A stretch of 64,000 bases of DNA from contig NZ_BAOP01000005.1 in NCBI RefSeq assembly GCF_000344135.1, positions 124,001 through 188,000 of the forward strand, read 5' to 3'. The translations under genes were made by a program, and so were the position numbers. Origin of the DNA: Gordonia malaquae NBRC 108250 (lineage in GTDB: Bacteria; Actinomycetota; Actinomycetes; Mycobacteriales; Mycobacteriaceae). Below the pieces are notes generated by a model, which searched no databases, was not told the DNA's origin, and was given only the letters and a program-made list of their open reading frames with translations. Position 1 is the first letter of the stretch. Each line of letters begins with the position of its first letter. Below, in pieces: positions 43,942-52,665 of the stretch.

Positions 43942-45524
43942 AGAACAGCACCCGTGCGGCAGTCGCCGCTCTCGCCGTCGCGACCGGCCTGCCGATCGCT
44001 GCTTGCGCGGGAGACGACGCGGAGTCCGACGTCCTGCGCTACGGACTGTCGTCGGCACCGAGCTGCGCCGATCCAGCGCAGTCGAGCACCAACCAGACCG
44101 TCAACGTGTCCCGCCAAGTCGTCGACTCGCTCGTCGACCAGAACCGGGACACCGGTGAGCTCACTCCGTGGCTTGCGGAACGGTTCGCAGCATCGCCTGA
44201 CGGCCGGAGTTTCACGTTCACACTCCGCGACGACGTGACCTTCAGCGACGGGACGCCGCTGACGTCGGATGTGGTCAAGAAGAACTTCGACGCGCTGACC
44301 TCCGACGAGTCGACATCCACCCGAACGCTGCAGGCGTCTGGCTTCCTGCTCGGCTACGAGCGGACCGACACGCCGGACGAGCGAACCGCGATCGTCCGAT
44401 TCGCCGAGCCCAATGTGCAGTTCCTGCAGGCCGCCGCCACAACGCAGCTCGGGATCCTCGCGCCGTCGACGGTCGCCGCGTCGTTCGACGACAGGTGCAC
44501 GGCGAGCACGGTGATCGGCAGCGGGCCCTACACCTACAGCGGGTGGGAGCAGGACCGATCGGCGACGCTCACCAGGCGAGACGACTACCGGTGGACCCCG
44601 GACACCGGGCTCGCAGACCACGCGCGCTACCGCACGGTCGAGTTCAGCGTGGTGCCCGAGTCCGGCGTCCGCGCAGGAAGCGTCACGTCCGGGCAACTGG
44701 ACGCGAGTGCCGATCCTCAGCCACAGGACCGAAGCGCGATCGAAGCGTCCGGCGCCGCACTGACGTCACGTCCCAACCCGGGCCTCCCGTATGTCTTCCA
44801 GTCGAACGTGTCGCGCGGTGTTCTCGCCGATGCGGCCGTCCGTCGTGCCGTGACCACGGCATTGGACCGGAAGGAACTCGTGGACACCGTCCTCGGAGAC
44901 TCGTTCAAGCCCGCGACGAGCGTCCTCGCGTCCACCACCCCCGGGTACCGAGCCGACCCCGCGATCAGGCTCGACCGTGCCGAGTCCGCTCGGCTCCTCG
45001 ACGCCGCGGGCTGGCGGTCGTCCGGAGAAGGGACACGGTCCAAGGACGGGAAGAAGCTGTCGTTCGACGTCATCTACTCGCCGGAGTTCTACGGCAACAA
45101 GCCGGTCCTCGAGCTCGTCCAACGCCAGTTGGCATCGGTTGGCATCGACCTGACGATCACGGCGTTGTCGAACGACGACTTCCTGTCCCGACGGAAGGCA
45201 GGCGACTCCGACGCGGTCTACTACAACGTCACGCGCGCCGACCCGGACATCCTCCGCTCGCGGCTCGGCTTCGAGGGAACCAACTACTCGCGTCGCGGTT
45301 TCGACCCGCAGATCGATCCGCTGCTGACCCGACAGGCGGGTGTCGCTGACCGGGCGGAACGTCTGCGTCTCGTCGACACCCTGCAGACCCGGTTGATCGA
45401 AGCCGGATACGCGATTCCGGTTGTCGAACTGTCGCAGGTGGCAGCGGTCGCTTCGGGATTCGGCGGGATCGGCTTCGACGCGTCCGGCGTTCTGCGCCTG
45501 CAGTACCCAGACACGGACTCATGA
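43938..45524 (+). CDS. ABC importer substrate-binding lipoprotein (SBP family 5)
   Basis: A 528-residue extracytoplasmic binding protein of the oligopeptide/nickel class. The signal peptide ends with LPIAAC, giving lipidated Cys23. The mature part has the family-5 signature region SPDGRSFTFTLRDDVTFSDG followed by TSDVVKKNFD, and an AAVRRAVTTALDRKEL segment near the centre. Family members bind peptides, opines, metallophores or heme. Overlap of 4 bp with the MFS gene ties it to cyclodipeptide synthesis, so re-uptake of the product or its metal complex is a plausible role. Confidence 0.93.
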   Translation: MKNSTRAAVAALAVATGLPIAACAGDDAESDVLRYGLSSAPSCADPAQSSTNQTVNVSRQVVDSLVDQNRDTGELTPWLAERFAASPDGRSFTFTLRDDVTFSDGTPLTSDVVKKNFDALTSDESTSTRTLQASGFLLGYERTDTPDERTAIVRFAEPNVQFLQAAATTQLGILAPSTVAASFDDRCTASTVIGSGPYTYSGWEQDRSATLTRRDDYRWTPDTGLADHARYRTVEFSVVPESGVRAGSVTSGQLDASADPQPQDRSAIEASGAALTSRPNPGLPYVFQSNVSRGVLADAAVRRAVTTALDRKELVDTVLGDSFKPATSVLASTTPGYRADPAIRLDRAESARLLDAAGWRSSGEGTRSKDGKKLSFDVIYSPEFYGNKPVLELVQRQLASVGIDLTITALSNDDFLSRRKAGDSDAVYYNVTRADPDILRSRLGFEGTNYSRRGFDPQIDPLLTRQAGVADRAERLRLVDTLQTRLIEAGYAIPVVELSQVAAVASGFGGIGFDASGVLRLQYPDTDS

Positions 45525-46471
45525 CCGGGAGACTCGCACGCCGCGTCGGGTCGCGTCTTACGGCTGGAGTCGCAGTCGTATGGGCGGTCTTCACCCTCGT
45601 CTTCCTCGTGTTGCGGGTGCTGCCGGGCGATCCGGTCTCCCTCGCCGCAGACGCCGACTCCGGTGGAGCTCCGCCGTCACCAGCCACGCTCGCCGCGCTC
45701 CGCGCGCAGTACGGGCTCGACCGCCCGCTGTGGCAGCAGTATCTGTCTGCCGTCGGTGATTTTGTACGCGGTGACTGGGGGACGTCGGTGGTGACCGGTC
45801 GTCCCGTCACCACGACACTGCTCGACGCCCCCCCGTCGACGGCGGTCCTGGCCGTGTCAGCCTTGGCGCTGGGCGCGGTCGTCGCATTCGGATTGGCGTT
45901 CGCCGCGACATACCGTCCGAACGGGATCGCGTCCCGGGTGATCGGACAGATCCCGTCCGTGCTGGTGTCGTTGCCAACGTTCGCGGTCGGACTGGTCCTG
46001 ATCCAGGTGTTCGCGTTCGGGCTCGGAGTTCTCCCGGGATTCGGCGACCGGACTCCCGCGTCGGCGATCCTGCCCGCCGTGACGCTCGCCGTGCCGATCG
46101 CGGGCTATCTGGGGCAGCTCATGGCCTCCGGCATGCGTGAGGCCGCCGCCCAACCGTTCGTCGACGTCGCACGGGCCACCGGGGCTTCTGACCTGACCGT
46201 CCACCTGCGCCACGTGGCGCCCGCCGCGGCGTTGCCGACGCTGTCGGCGCTCGGAGTGCTCGTCGGATCGGCTTTGGCCGGTGCGGTGGTGGTGGAGACG
46301 GTGTTCTCACGTGCGGGGCTCGGGCGTCTCACGCAGCAGGCGGTCGCTGCACACGACGGACCGGTGATGCTCGCGACGGTTGTGGTGTCGGCCGCGATCT
46401 TCGTGGTGGTGACGGCGGTCGTCGACATCGTGGGTCCGCTCGTCGACCCGCGTGCTCGGAGCACGTCATGA
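45521..46471 (+). CDS. ABC importer permease (OppB/NikB type)
   Basis: A 316-residue permease with six helices and the usual N-terminal FLVLRVLPGDPV segment of OppB/DppB/NikB proteins. The EAA loop that contacts the ATPase reads EAAAQPFVDVARATGAS. The start overlaps the binding-protein stop (ATGA). It forms the import channel with the next gene product. Confidence 0.94.
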   Translation: MTGRLARRVGSRLTAGVAVVWAVFTLVFLVLRVLPGDPVSLAADADSGGAPPSPATLAALRAQYGLDRPLWQQYLSAVGDFVRGDWGTSVVTGRPVTTTLLDAPPSTAVLAVSALALGAVVAFGLAFAATYRPNGIASRVIGQIPSVLVSLPTFAVGLVLIQVFAFGLGVLPGFGDRTPASAILPAVTLAVPIAGYLGQLMASGMREAAAQPFVDVARATGASDLTVHLRHVAPAAALPTLSALGVLVGSALAGAVVVETVFSRAGLGRLTQQAVAAHDGPVMLATVVVSAAIFVVVTAVVDIVGPLVDPRARSTS

Positions 46472-47325
46472 CGGGCGTGGCCGGAGTCGCGCTGCGAGAC
46501 CGCAGGCTGCCGCTGTGGGCGCGACGGCTGAGCAAGCCGAGGCCGAGCGTCGCCGTGGCTGCCGCGGTACTCGCGCTCGCGGTGATCGCCGCCGTCGCGC
46601 CAGGACTCCTGACCGGTGGCGATCCGCTCGCAGTGGCTCCCGCGGATCGGCTGCAGGCGCCGTCGTTCGCCCACCCGTTCGGCACGGATCAACTCGGTCG
46701 CGACGTGCTCACTCGAGTCGTTCACGGAACGGGTGCGTCGCTGACGGCGGCTCTCGCCGCAGTCGGGGTCGCCGTCGCAGGTGGTGTTGTCATCGGAGTG
46801 ACCACCGGCTACGTCGGCGGGTGGACGGACAGGGTCGGGATGCGACTGGTGGACGTCCTCCTCGCGGTCCCCGCGCTGCTCCTGTCGATGACAGTCATCG
46901 CGGCAACCGGCGGCGGAACTCTGGAGTTGGGAGTCGCGGTCGGAATCGCCGGGGTGGCGGGAGCCGCCAGGGTGGTCCGCGCCCGCACCCAACAGCTCCG
47001 GTCAGTGCCATTCGTCGAAGCCGCGACCGTCAGCGGATGGCGACGGCCCACGGTCATCACCCGACATGTCCTGCCGCACCTGTGGCCGACGACCGCGGCC
47101 GTCGCATCCGTGGAGTTCGGTCAGGCGGTGCTCGCGGTGGCAGCCCTCGGCTTCCTCGGTTTCGGGCCGCCTCCGCCGGCCCCCGAGTGGGGTGCGATGG
47201 TGGCCGACGGACGCGCGTTCCTCGCCGACTCGTGGTGGCTCACTCTCGCGCCCGCCGCGGTCATCACCGCGGTTGTTCTCGCTGCCTACCGACTGTCGCG
47301 TGTGATCGGAGAGACCCGTGCTTGA
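46468..47325 (+). CDS. ABC importer permease (OppC/NikC type)
   Basis: A 285-residue permease. HPFGTDQLGRDVLTRVVHGT is the OppC/DppC/NikC hallmark, and the EAA-like loop is FVEAATVSGWRRPTVITRHV. About six helices are predicted. The start overlaps the OppB-like gene by 4 bp, and the stop overlaps the ATPase start by 8 bp. Confidence 0.94.
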   Translation: MTGVAGVALRDRRLPLWARRLSKPRPSVAVAAAVLALAVIAAVAPGLLTGGDPLAVAPADRLQAPSFAHPFGTDQLGRDVLTRVVHGTGASLTAALAAVGVAVAGGVVIGVTTGYVGGWTDRVGMRLVDVLLAVPALLLSMTVIAATGGGTLELGVAVGIAGVAGAARVVRARTQQLRSVPFVEAATVSGWRRPTVITRHVLPHLWPTTAAVASVEFGQAVLAVAALGFLGFGPPPPAPEWGAMVADGRAFLADSWWLTLAPAAVITAVVLAAYRLSRVIGETRA

Positions 47326-48733
47326 GATCTCCGGACTCGATGTGACGATCGGTCGGACGCCGGTACTCGAAGGAGTCGATCTCCACGTGGAGCCGGGAGA
47401 GACCGTCGCCGTCGTGGGAGCGTCGGGCAGCGGAAAATCGACTCTCGCGCGGACCGTTCTCGGTCTCCATCGACAAGACGTGCACGTCACTGCGCAGCGT
47501 TTGCGCCTGGGAGACACTGATCTGCCCGCTCCCGGATCGAAGAGATGGCGGACCGTCAGAGGCCAGCGGATCGGCTACGTGCCGCAAGACCCGGGAAGCT
47601 CTCTCAACCCGGTGCGGCGAATCGGGGCGCAGGTCCGGGAGGCGTTGCGGCACTCCGGATCAGCGGACTCCGAACGCGAAGCGGAATCTCGTCTGACCGA
47701 GGTGGGACTGTCTCCGGACTTCCTGAAGCGGTATCCCCACGAGGTGTCCGGCGGTCAGCGCCAGCGGGTCCTGATCGCGATGGCGCTGGCGGGACGGCCG
47801 GGCCTCATCGTCGCCGACGAACCGACGAGTGCGCTCGACGCCGACGTCGCTGATCAGGTGCTCGACACCCTGACGTCTCAGGTCGGACGGACCTCCGGAC
47901 TCCTGCTGGTGACGCACGATCTGACCGTCGTCGAACGTCGTGCGGACCGCGTCGTCGTGCTCGACGGCGGCCGCGTGGTCGAGTCGTCTACGTCGGAGCG
48001 TCTCGTGTCCTCGCCGTCGAGTTCGGCGGGCAGAGCGTTGCTCGCGGCGATCCCGGGAGGACGGCGGCCCGCACCGGTACCTGAACCGCGAGACGAGGTG
48101 CTGACGGCGAGGTCGATCACCAAGCGATTCGGCAGCCTGCCGGCTCTCGACGCCGTCGACCTGACGTTGCACCGTGGTGAGACGGTCGCCGTCGTCGGAC
48201 CGTCTGGTTCGGGGAAGTCCACGCTCGCTCGGGTCCTCGTCGGTCTGACTACGCCTGATTCAGGCACGGTGGACACGCGAGGACGCGTGCAACTCGTCGC
48301 ACAGAACCCGTTCACCGCACTGGATCCGAGATGGACCGTGCGGCGGATCATCGCCGAATCGTTGCATCCATCGTTGGGTCTCACCTCGGATCAACGCGCT
48401 GTCCGGGTGAGGGAGGCTCTCGACGACGTCGGACTCGGCCGCGGGTTCGCCGATCGGTACCCGAACGAGCTGTCCGGAGGGCAGAGTCAGCGCGTGGCGA
48501 TCGCTCGAGCGGTCGCCGCTCGCCCGGCGATCGTGGTTCTCGACGAAGCGGTGTCCGCACTCGACGTGGTGTCGCAGGCGACGGTCCTCGACATCCTGGC
48601 ACGTCTGCAACGTGAGCACGGCACGGCCTACGTGTTCGTCACGCACGACCGGACGGTCGCCGCCGACATCGCGCACCGCACAGTCGAAGTCCGACGCGGC
48701 GTCGCGACGGAGCTTGAGGTCGTCGCGACCTGA
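47318..48733 (+). CDS. ABC importer ATPase, fused OppD-OppF type
   Basis: A 471-residue protein with two complete nucleotide-binding domains in one chain. Domain 1: Walker A GASGSGKST at 34-42, signature VSGGQRQR, Walker B with VADEPTSALD. Domain 2: Walker A GPSGSGKST at 294-302, signature LSGGQSQR, and VVLDEAVSALD. The usual OppD and OppF proteins are thus fused and shortened, and most of the C-terminal Opp zinc/cluster tail is absent. GTG 47318 start. It is the last gene of the operon, followed by a strong terminator. Confidence 0.93.
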   Translation: MLEISGLDVTIGRTPVLEGVDLHVEPGETVAVVGASGSGKSTLARTVLGLHRQDVHVTAQRLRLGDTDLPAPGSKRWRTVRGQRIGYVPQDPGSSLNPVRRIGAQVREALRHSGSADSEREAESRLTEVGLSPDFLKRYPHEVSGGQRQRVLIAMALAGRPGLIVADEPTSALDADVADQVLDTLTSQVGRTSGLLLVTHDLTVVERRADRVVVLDGGRVVESSTSERLVSSPSSSAGRALLAAIPGGRRPAPVPEPRDEVLTARSITKRFGSLPALDAVDLTLHRGETVAVVGPSGSGKSTLARVLVGLTTPDSGTVDTRGRVQLVAQNPFTALDPRWTVRRIIAESLHPSLGLTSDQRAVRVREALDDVGLGRGFADRYPNELSGGQSQRVAIARAVAARPAIVVLDEAVSALDVVSQATVLDILARLQREHGTAYVFVTHDRTVAADIAHRTVEVRRGVATELEVVAT

Positions 48734-48743
48734 CTGAATGCAG

Positions 48744-48775
48744 AGGACCCTGCCGACATGAGTCGGCAGGGTCCT
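48744..48775. terminator. terminator ending the cyclodipeptide operon
   Basis: A 14-bp perfect stem (AGGACCCTGCCGAC at 48744-48757 with its complement at 48762-48775) around ATGA, followed by TCTTC. It lies 10 bp after the ATPase stop and 31 bp before the end of convergent fadE5. Confidence 0.9.
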
Positions 48776-48806
48776 TCTTCTTCAGATCAAGCTGGTGAGG
48801 ACTTGA

Positions 48807-50633
48807 TCAGAAAGCTGCTTCGTCGAGCTCCATGAGGTCGTTGTCGACGTTGTTCTCGACGATGTGGCGCACAGCGGTGAGCTGCGGCAGCATGTTCTTC
48901 GCGAAGAAGGTCGCCGAGGCGATCTTGCCTTGGTAGAAGGCGACGTCGTCGCCCGAGGCGCCGTTCGCGAGAGCTGCAGCGGCCACGACTGCCTGGCGGA
49001 GCAGGAGCCAGCCGATGACCAGGTCGCCGACCGCCATGAGGAAGCGAACCGATGCGGTACCGACGAGGTACAACTGCTTCGGGTCTTCCTGGGCGGCCAT
49101 CAGCCAGCCGGTGAGCTTGGCGGCCATGCCCTGGACGTCCTCGAGGGCTGTCTTGAGCAGTGCGCGCTCGTCGTCGAAGCCCTCACCGTTGTCGATGAAC
49201 TGCTGGATCTGGCCTGCGACGTGGGCGAGAGCCTGGCCCTTGTCGCGGATGATCTTGCGGAAGAAGAAGTCCTGCGCCTGGATGGCGGTGGTGCCCTCGT
49301 ACAGCGAGTCGATCTTCGAGTCGCGGATGTACTGCTCGATCGGGTAGTCCTGCAGGAAGCCCGAGCCGCCGAGAGTCTGCAGCGACTCGGTCAGCTTCTC
49401 GTAAGCGCGCTCGGAGCCGACACCCTTGACGATCGGGAGCAGAAGGTCGTTGACCTTGTGTGCGAGCTCGGCATCCGCGCCGGAGACGATCGCGGCGGCC
49501 TCCGGGTCCTGGTGCGACGCGGTGTACAGGTACACGGCGCGCAGGCCCTCGGCGTACGACTTCTGCGTGAGCAGCGCACGACGGACATCGGGGTGGTGGG
49601 TGATGGTGACACGCGGTGCGGCCTTGTCCATCATCTGGGTCAGGTCGGCGCCCTGGACACGCTCCTTGGCGTACTCGAGAGCGTTCAGGTAGCCGGTCGA
49701 CAGTGTCGAGATGGCCTTGGTGCCCACCATCATGCGTGCGTGCTCGATGACGTCGAACATCTGCGCTATGCCCGAATGGACCTCGCCGACGAGCCAGCCC
49801 TTGGCCGGGGTGCCGTGCAGGCCGAAGCTGACCTCACACGTGGCCGAGGCCTTGATGCCCATCTTGTGCTCGACGTTGGTGACGAATGCACCGTTGCGGT
49901 CCTGCAGTTCGCCGGTCTCGTGATCGAAGTGGAACTTCGGAACGAAGAACAGCGACAGGCCCTTGGTGCCGGGTCCGGCGCCTTCGGGGCGCGCGAGGAC
50001 CAGGTGGAAGATGTTCTCGGTCATGTCCTGGTCGGCCGAGGTGATGAAGCGCTTCACACCCTCGATGTGCCAGGTTCCGTCTTCCTGCAGGGTGGCCTTG
50101 GTGGTGCCCGCGCCCACGTCCGAGCCGGCGTCGGGCTCGGTGAGGACCATCGTGGCGCCCCAGCCGCGCTCGGAGCAGATCGCAGCCCACTTCTTCTGCT
50201 CGTCCGTGCCGTTGTCGTAGAAGATGTTCGAGAAGCCCGAGCCCGCGGCGTACATGAAGACTGGCGGGTTGGCGCCGAGGATCATCTCGCCGATGGCCCA
50301 GTACAGCGAACGCGGAGCGGGCAGTCCGCCGAGTTCCTCGTCGACGCCGACCTTGTCCCAGCCGGCCTCGATGAGAGCGTTGTAGCTCTTCTTGAAGCTC
50401 TCGGGAATGGTCACGCTGTGATCGGTCGGGTCGAAGACCGGCGGGTTGCGGTCGGCATCGACGAACGAGTCGGCGATGACACCCTCCGACAGTGTCTTCA
50501 CCTCACGGAGCATGTCGACGGCCGTCTCGTGGTCGAGGTCGCCGAAGGCGCCCGTCGCGAGGACCTTGTCGAGCTCGTACATCTCGAAGAGGTTGAAGTG
50601 GAGATCGCGGAGGTTGGACTTGTAATGGCCCAT
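48807..50633 (-). CDS. fadE5: acyl-CoA dehydrogenase FadE5
   Basis: FadE5 oxidises acyl-CoA to trans-2-enoyl-CoA with FAD. The 608-residue length and N-terminus [18 protein letters not shown] are those of the mycobacterial FadE5 group. [15 protein letters not shown] carries the flavin/substrate contacts; [17 protein letters not shown] lies near the C-terminal third, where the catalytic Glu of this group sits nearby. In M. tuberculosis fadE5 is next to fadA2; here it is 20 kb away but keeps the TTAC-N6-GTAA element upstream. Confidence 0.96.
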   Translation of the reverse strand: MGHYKSNLRDLHFNLFEMYELDKVLATGAFGDLDHETAVDMLREVKTLSEGVIADSFVDADRNPPVFDPTDHSVTIPESFKKSYNALIEAGWDKVGVDEELGGLPAPRSLYWAIGEMILGANPPVFMYAAGSGFSNIFYDNGTDEQKKWAAICSERGWGATMVLTEPDAGSDVGAGTTKATLQEDGTWHIEGVKRFITSADQDMTENIFHLVLARPEGAGPGTKGLSLFFVPKFHFDHETGELQDRNGAFVTNVEHKMGIKASATCEVSFGLHGTPAKGWLVGEVHSGIAQMFDVIEHARMMVGTKAISTLSTGYLNALEYAKERVQGADLTQMMDKAAPRVTITHHPDVRRALLTQKSYAEGLRAVYLYTASHQDPEAAAIVSGADAELAHKVNDLLLPIVKGVGSERAYEKLTESLQTLGGSGFLQDYPIEQYIRDSKIDSLYEGTTAIQAQDFFFRKIIRDKGQALAHVAGQIQQFIDNGEGFDDERALLKTALEDVQGMAAKLTGWLMAAQEDPKQLYLVGTASVRFLMAVGDLVIGWLLLRQAVVAAAALANGASGDDVAFYQGKIASATFFAKNMLPQLTAVRHIVENNVDNDLMELDEAAF

Positions 50634-50674
50634 GGTTCTTCCTAACCGGTGAGGTACTGGGGCTGACCGGACAT

Positions 50675-50690
50675 GTTACTTGCCGGTAAC
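50675..50690. promoter_or_regulatory. TTAC-N6-GTAA palindrome upstream of fadE5
   Basis: GTTACTTGCCGGTAAC, 41 bp upstream of the fadE5 start, has the same core and spacing as the sites before tetR and between fabG4 and fadA2. It probably lies over the fadE5 promoter. Confidence 0.7.
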
Positions 50691-50783
50691 TATTGACAGA
50701 ATAGCCCTCGACTCAGCGCGGAACAACCGGTCGGGAGTGTGGCGGCGCTAACAATTGCAAGCGTCGGTCTCGTTCCTCAGAGG

Positions 50784-51551
50784 TCAGTGCGACCGCAGGT
50801 ATTCGAGGTCGGCTGCGACGCCTTCGGACGGCGTCTCCAAGACGCCCGGTGCGCCGGCGGTCTTCATCAGCTCGAGCAGCACGTCGGCGTCGATGTGACC
50901 GGACTCGATGTTGGCGTGCCGGTCGCGGCCGGAGTCGAACTCGTCGCGCGAATTGTTCAGGTGGATGAGGTCGATGCGTCCGGTGATCGCCTTGATGCGT
51001 TCGACCAGGCCGACGAGGTCCTCTCCGCCGGCCCAGGCGTGACACGTGTCGAGGCAGAAGCCCGCTTCGTCGAAGTCGCCGACTGCATCCCAGAGACGTT
51101 CGATCGACTCCAGGGTGCGCGCCATCGCATGCGACCCGCCCGCAGTGTTCTCGATCAGGATCGGGACGCCGAACCCGCCCTTGTCCGCCTGCCGCTCGAA
51201 CAGCTTGCGCCAATTCTCGAAGCCCGCCGCAGCGTCCTCACCGTCACGCAGGTGACCGCCGTGGACGACGAGTCCGATCGCTCCGAGGTCCTTCGCCGCG
51301 GCAGCCTGCTGTTCGACGGCCTTCCGCGACGGCATGCGCAGTCGATTGTTCAGGCTCGCGACGTTGATCTGGTAGCTCGAATGCACCACGACGTCGATCG
51401 GGGAGTTTCGGATCTCCTCCGCGTGGGGATGGATCTCCGGCTTCTTCCAGCTCTGCGGATCGGTCACGAACATCTGGAAGATGTCGATCCCGAGCTCGTT
51501 GGCGGTGGCGACGGGGTTCTCGTCCTGGCGAAGGTGGGCTCCGATGCGCAT
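50784..51551 (-). CDS. nfo: deoxyribonuclease IV (endonuclease IV)
   Basis: Endonuclease IV cuts DNA 5' to abasic sites in base excision repair, using three metals. ATG 51551 (MRIGAHLRQDENP) gives 255 residues, the normal size. Metal ligands are visible in order: VVHSSY, VVHGGH, ILIENTAGG with the bridging Glu, LDTCHAWAGG, and HLNNSRDEFDSGRDRHANI with ESGHI. A longer frame to 51605 adds a non-conserved leader. Confidence 0.95.
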   Translation of the reverse strand: MRIGAHLRQDENPVATANELGIDIFQMFVTDPQSWKKPEIHPHAEEIRNSPIDVVVHSSYQINVASLNNRLRMPSRKAVEQQAAAAKDLGAIGLVVHGGHLRDGEDAAAGFENWRKLFERQADKGGFGVPILIENTAGGSHAMARTLESIERLWDAVGDFDEAGFCLDTCHAWAGGEDLVGLVERIKAITGRIDLIHLNNSRDEFDSGRDRHANIESGHIDADVLLELMKTAGAPGVLETPSEGVAADLEYLRSH

Positions 51552-51573
51552 ACGGTCAACGATAGCCGCGGGG

Positions 51574-52458
51574 TCAGACGTTCCGGTCGTCTCCGCGACG
51601 TTCACCGTCGGGTGTGAACGGGCCGTCGCCCTTGTACGCCGACGACGGCAAGACTTTCGTGAAGTCGATCATCGCGCGGGTGTTGTCGACGGCGGTCACC
51701 AATCCGATGCCGTACGGTCCGTGCTCGTCGAACAGGGTGGCGGTGCCTGCCGACACACCTGCGTCCTCGAGGTGATGGTCGGACTCCACTCCGAGCCGAT
51801 CGCCGACCGGCAGCCGACTCAAGGCGAGCGTGAGGTCGCCGTTGATGAAGCCGATACCGCCCTCGCCCCAGTTCGTCGAGAGACTGGTGCCCTCGGCTGA
51901 GATCGCGGCCCGCTGGAACGGCGTCAACTCGACGTCGGGAAGTACGTTCACCGGACGGCTCCACAGGCGCCGCCGTCCGCCGTTCTGATAGGCCGACATA
52001 TCCGAGCTCCACCCGAGTTCGTCGTTGTAGAACCACGTGTGGAAGTCGGACGGGTCGGTTTCCGGGAGGTTGTAGTCGGTCGTCGGACGCGACCAGCGCG
52101 CGCCGGGAGGGTTGTCGCCCTGTTTGAGAAACACGGTGTTGCCCTGGGCGACCAACACGCCCTCGTCGTCGTCCCCGTCGTGCTGACGGACACTCACCTG
52201 AACGACCCGGATCCGACGGCCGTCCCGAAGGATCTCGGTCTGCAGACTCGTCGGGATTCGCCGTGCCGACTTGAACAGTTCCAGCGTGAATCGGGCGGGC
52301 AACCAGCCTTCGCGACCGTGCTCTCGTTCCGCAGCGTACGCGGCGAGACCGCATACAGCTGGTCCGTTGAGTGCGTCCGGCCCCCACAGACTCAGGGCCA
52401 GCGGAGTGGGGACCACCCGGCCCGACTCCCCGTGAATGAAATAGGACTTCGTCGACAT
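51574..52458 (-). CDS. acyl-CoA thioesterase-like hot-dog protein
   Basis: A 294-residue protein with the two-hot-dog plan of TesB-like/4HBT_3 thioesterases. LPARFTLELFKSARRIPTSL fits the first domain core. FQRAAISAEGTSLSTNWGEGGIGFINGDLT fits the second (read in parts: ISAEGTSLSTNWGEGGIGFI and NGDLTLALSR), where actinobacterial members have a catalytic Asp/Thr/Gln set. No certain catalytic triad could be pinned. It is downstream-facing with nfo 22 bp away on the same strand, so co-transcription is possible. Confidence 0.75.
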   Translation of the reverse strand: MSTKSYFIHGESGRVVPTPLALSLWGPDALNGPAVCGLAAYAAEREHGREGWLPARFTLELFKSARRIPTSLQTEILRDGRRIRVVQVSVRQHDGDDDEGVLVAQGNTVFLKQGDNPPGARWSRPTTDYNLPETDPSDFHTWFYNDELGWSSDMSAYQNGGRRRLWSRPVNVLPDVELTPFQRAAISAEGTSLSTNWGEGGIGFINGDLTLALSRLPVGDRLGVESDHHLEDAGVSAGTATLFDEHGPYGIGLVTAVDNTRAMIDFTKVLPSSAYKGDGPFTPDGERRGDDRNV

Positions 52459-52483
52459 GCATTCCGACAGTACTTGTGCCCAC

Positions 52484-52653
52484 CTCGCTCAGCACAAGCA
52501 CTTCGTCTCGCGGGCTCGCTCAGCACAAGCACTTCGTCTCGCGGGCTCGCTCAGCACAAGCACTTCGTCTCGCGGGCTCGCTCAGCACAAGCACTTCGTC
52601 TCGCGGGCTCGCTCAGCACGAGCACTTCGTCTCGCGGGCTCGCTCAGCACAAG
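52484..52653. repeat. 31-bp tandem repeat, 5.5 copies
   Basis: Five full 31-bp units start at 52484, 52515, 52546, 52577 and 52608, and a 15-bp partial unit starts at 52639. The unit is CTCGCTCAGC-ACAAGCACTT-CGTCTCGCGGG; only unit five/six junction shows a single A-to-G change. The array is flanked by inverted GTACTTGTGC (52470-52479) and GCACAAGTAC (52647-52656). It fills the gap between divergent genes and ends 12 bp before the DUF308 start, so copy number could affect both promoters. Confidence 0.92.
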
Positions 52654-52665
52654 TACCCTTGGCGC

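Noticed and set aside
48864..50645. 593-codon plus-strand frame antisense to fadE5
   Set aside because: Mirror of the FadE5 codon pattern, no family features.
52484..52653. CRISPR array
   Set aside because: The units are directly adjacent with no variable spacers, so this is a simple tandem repeat.
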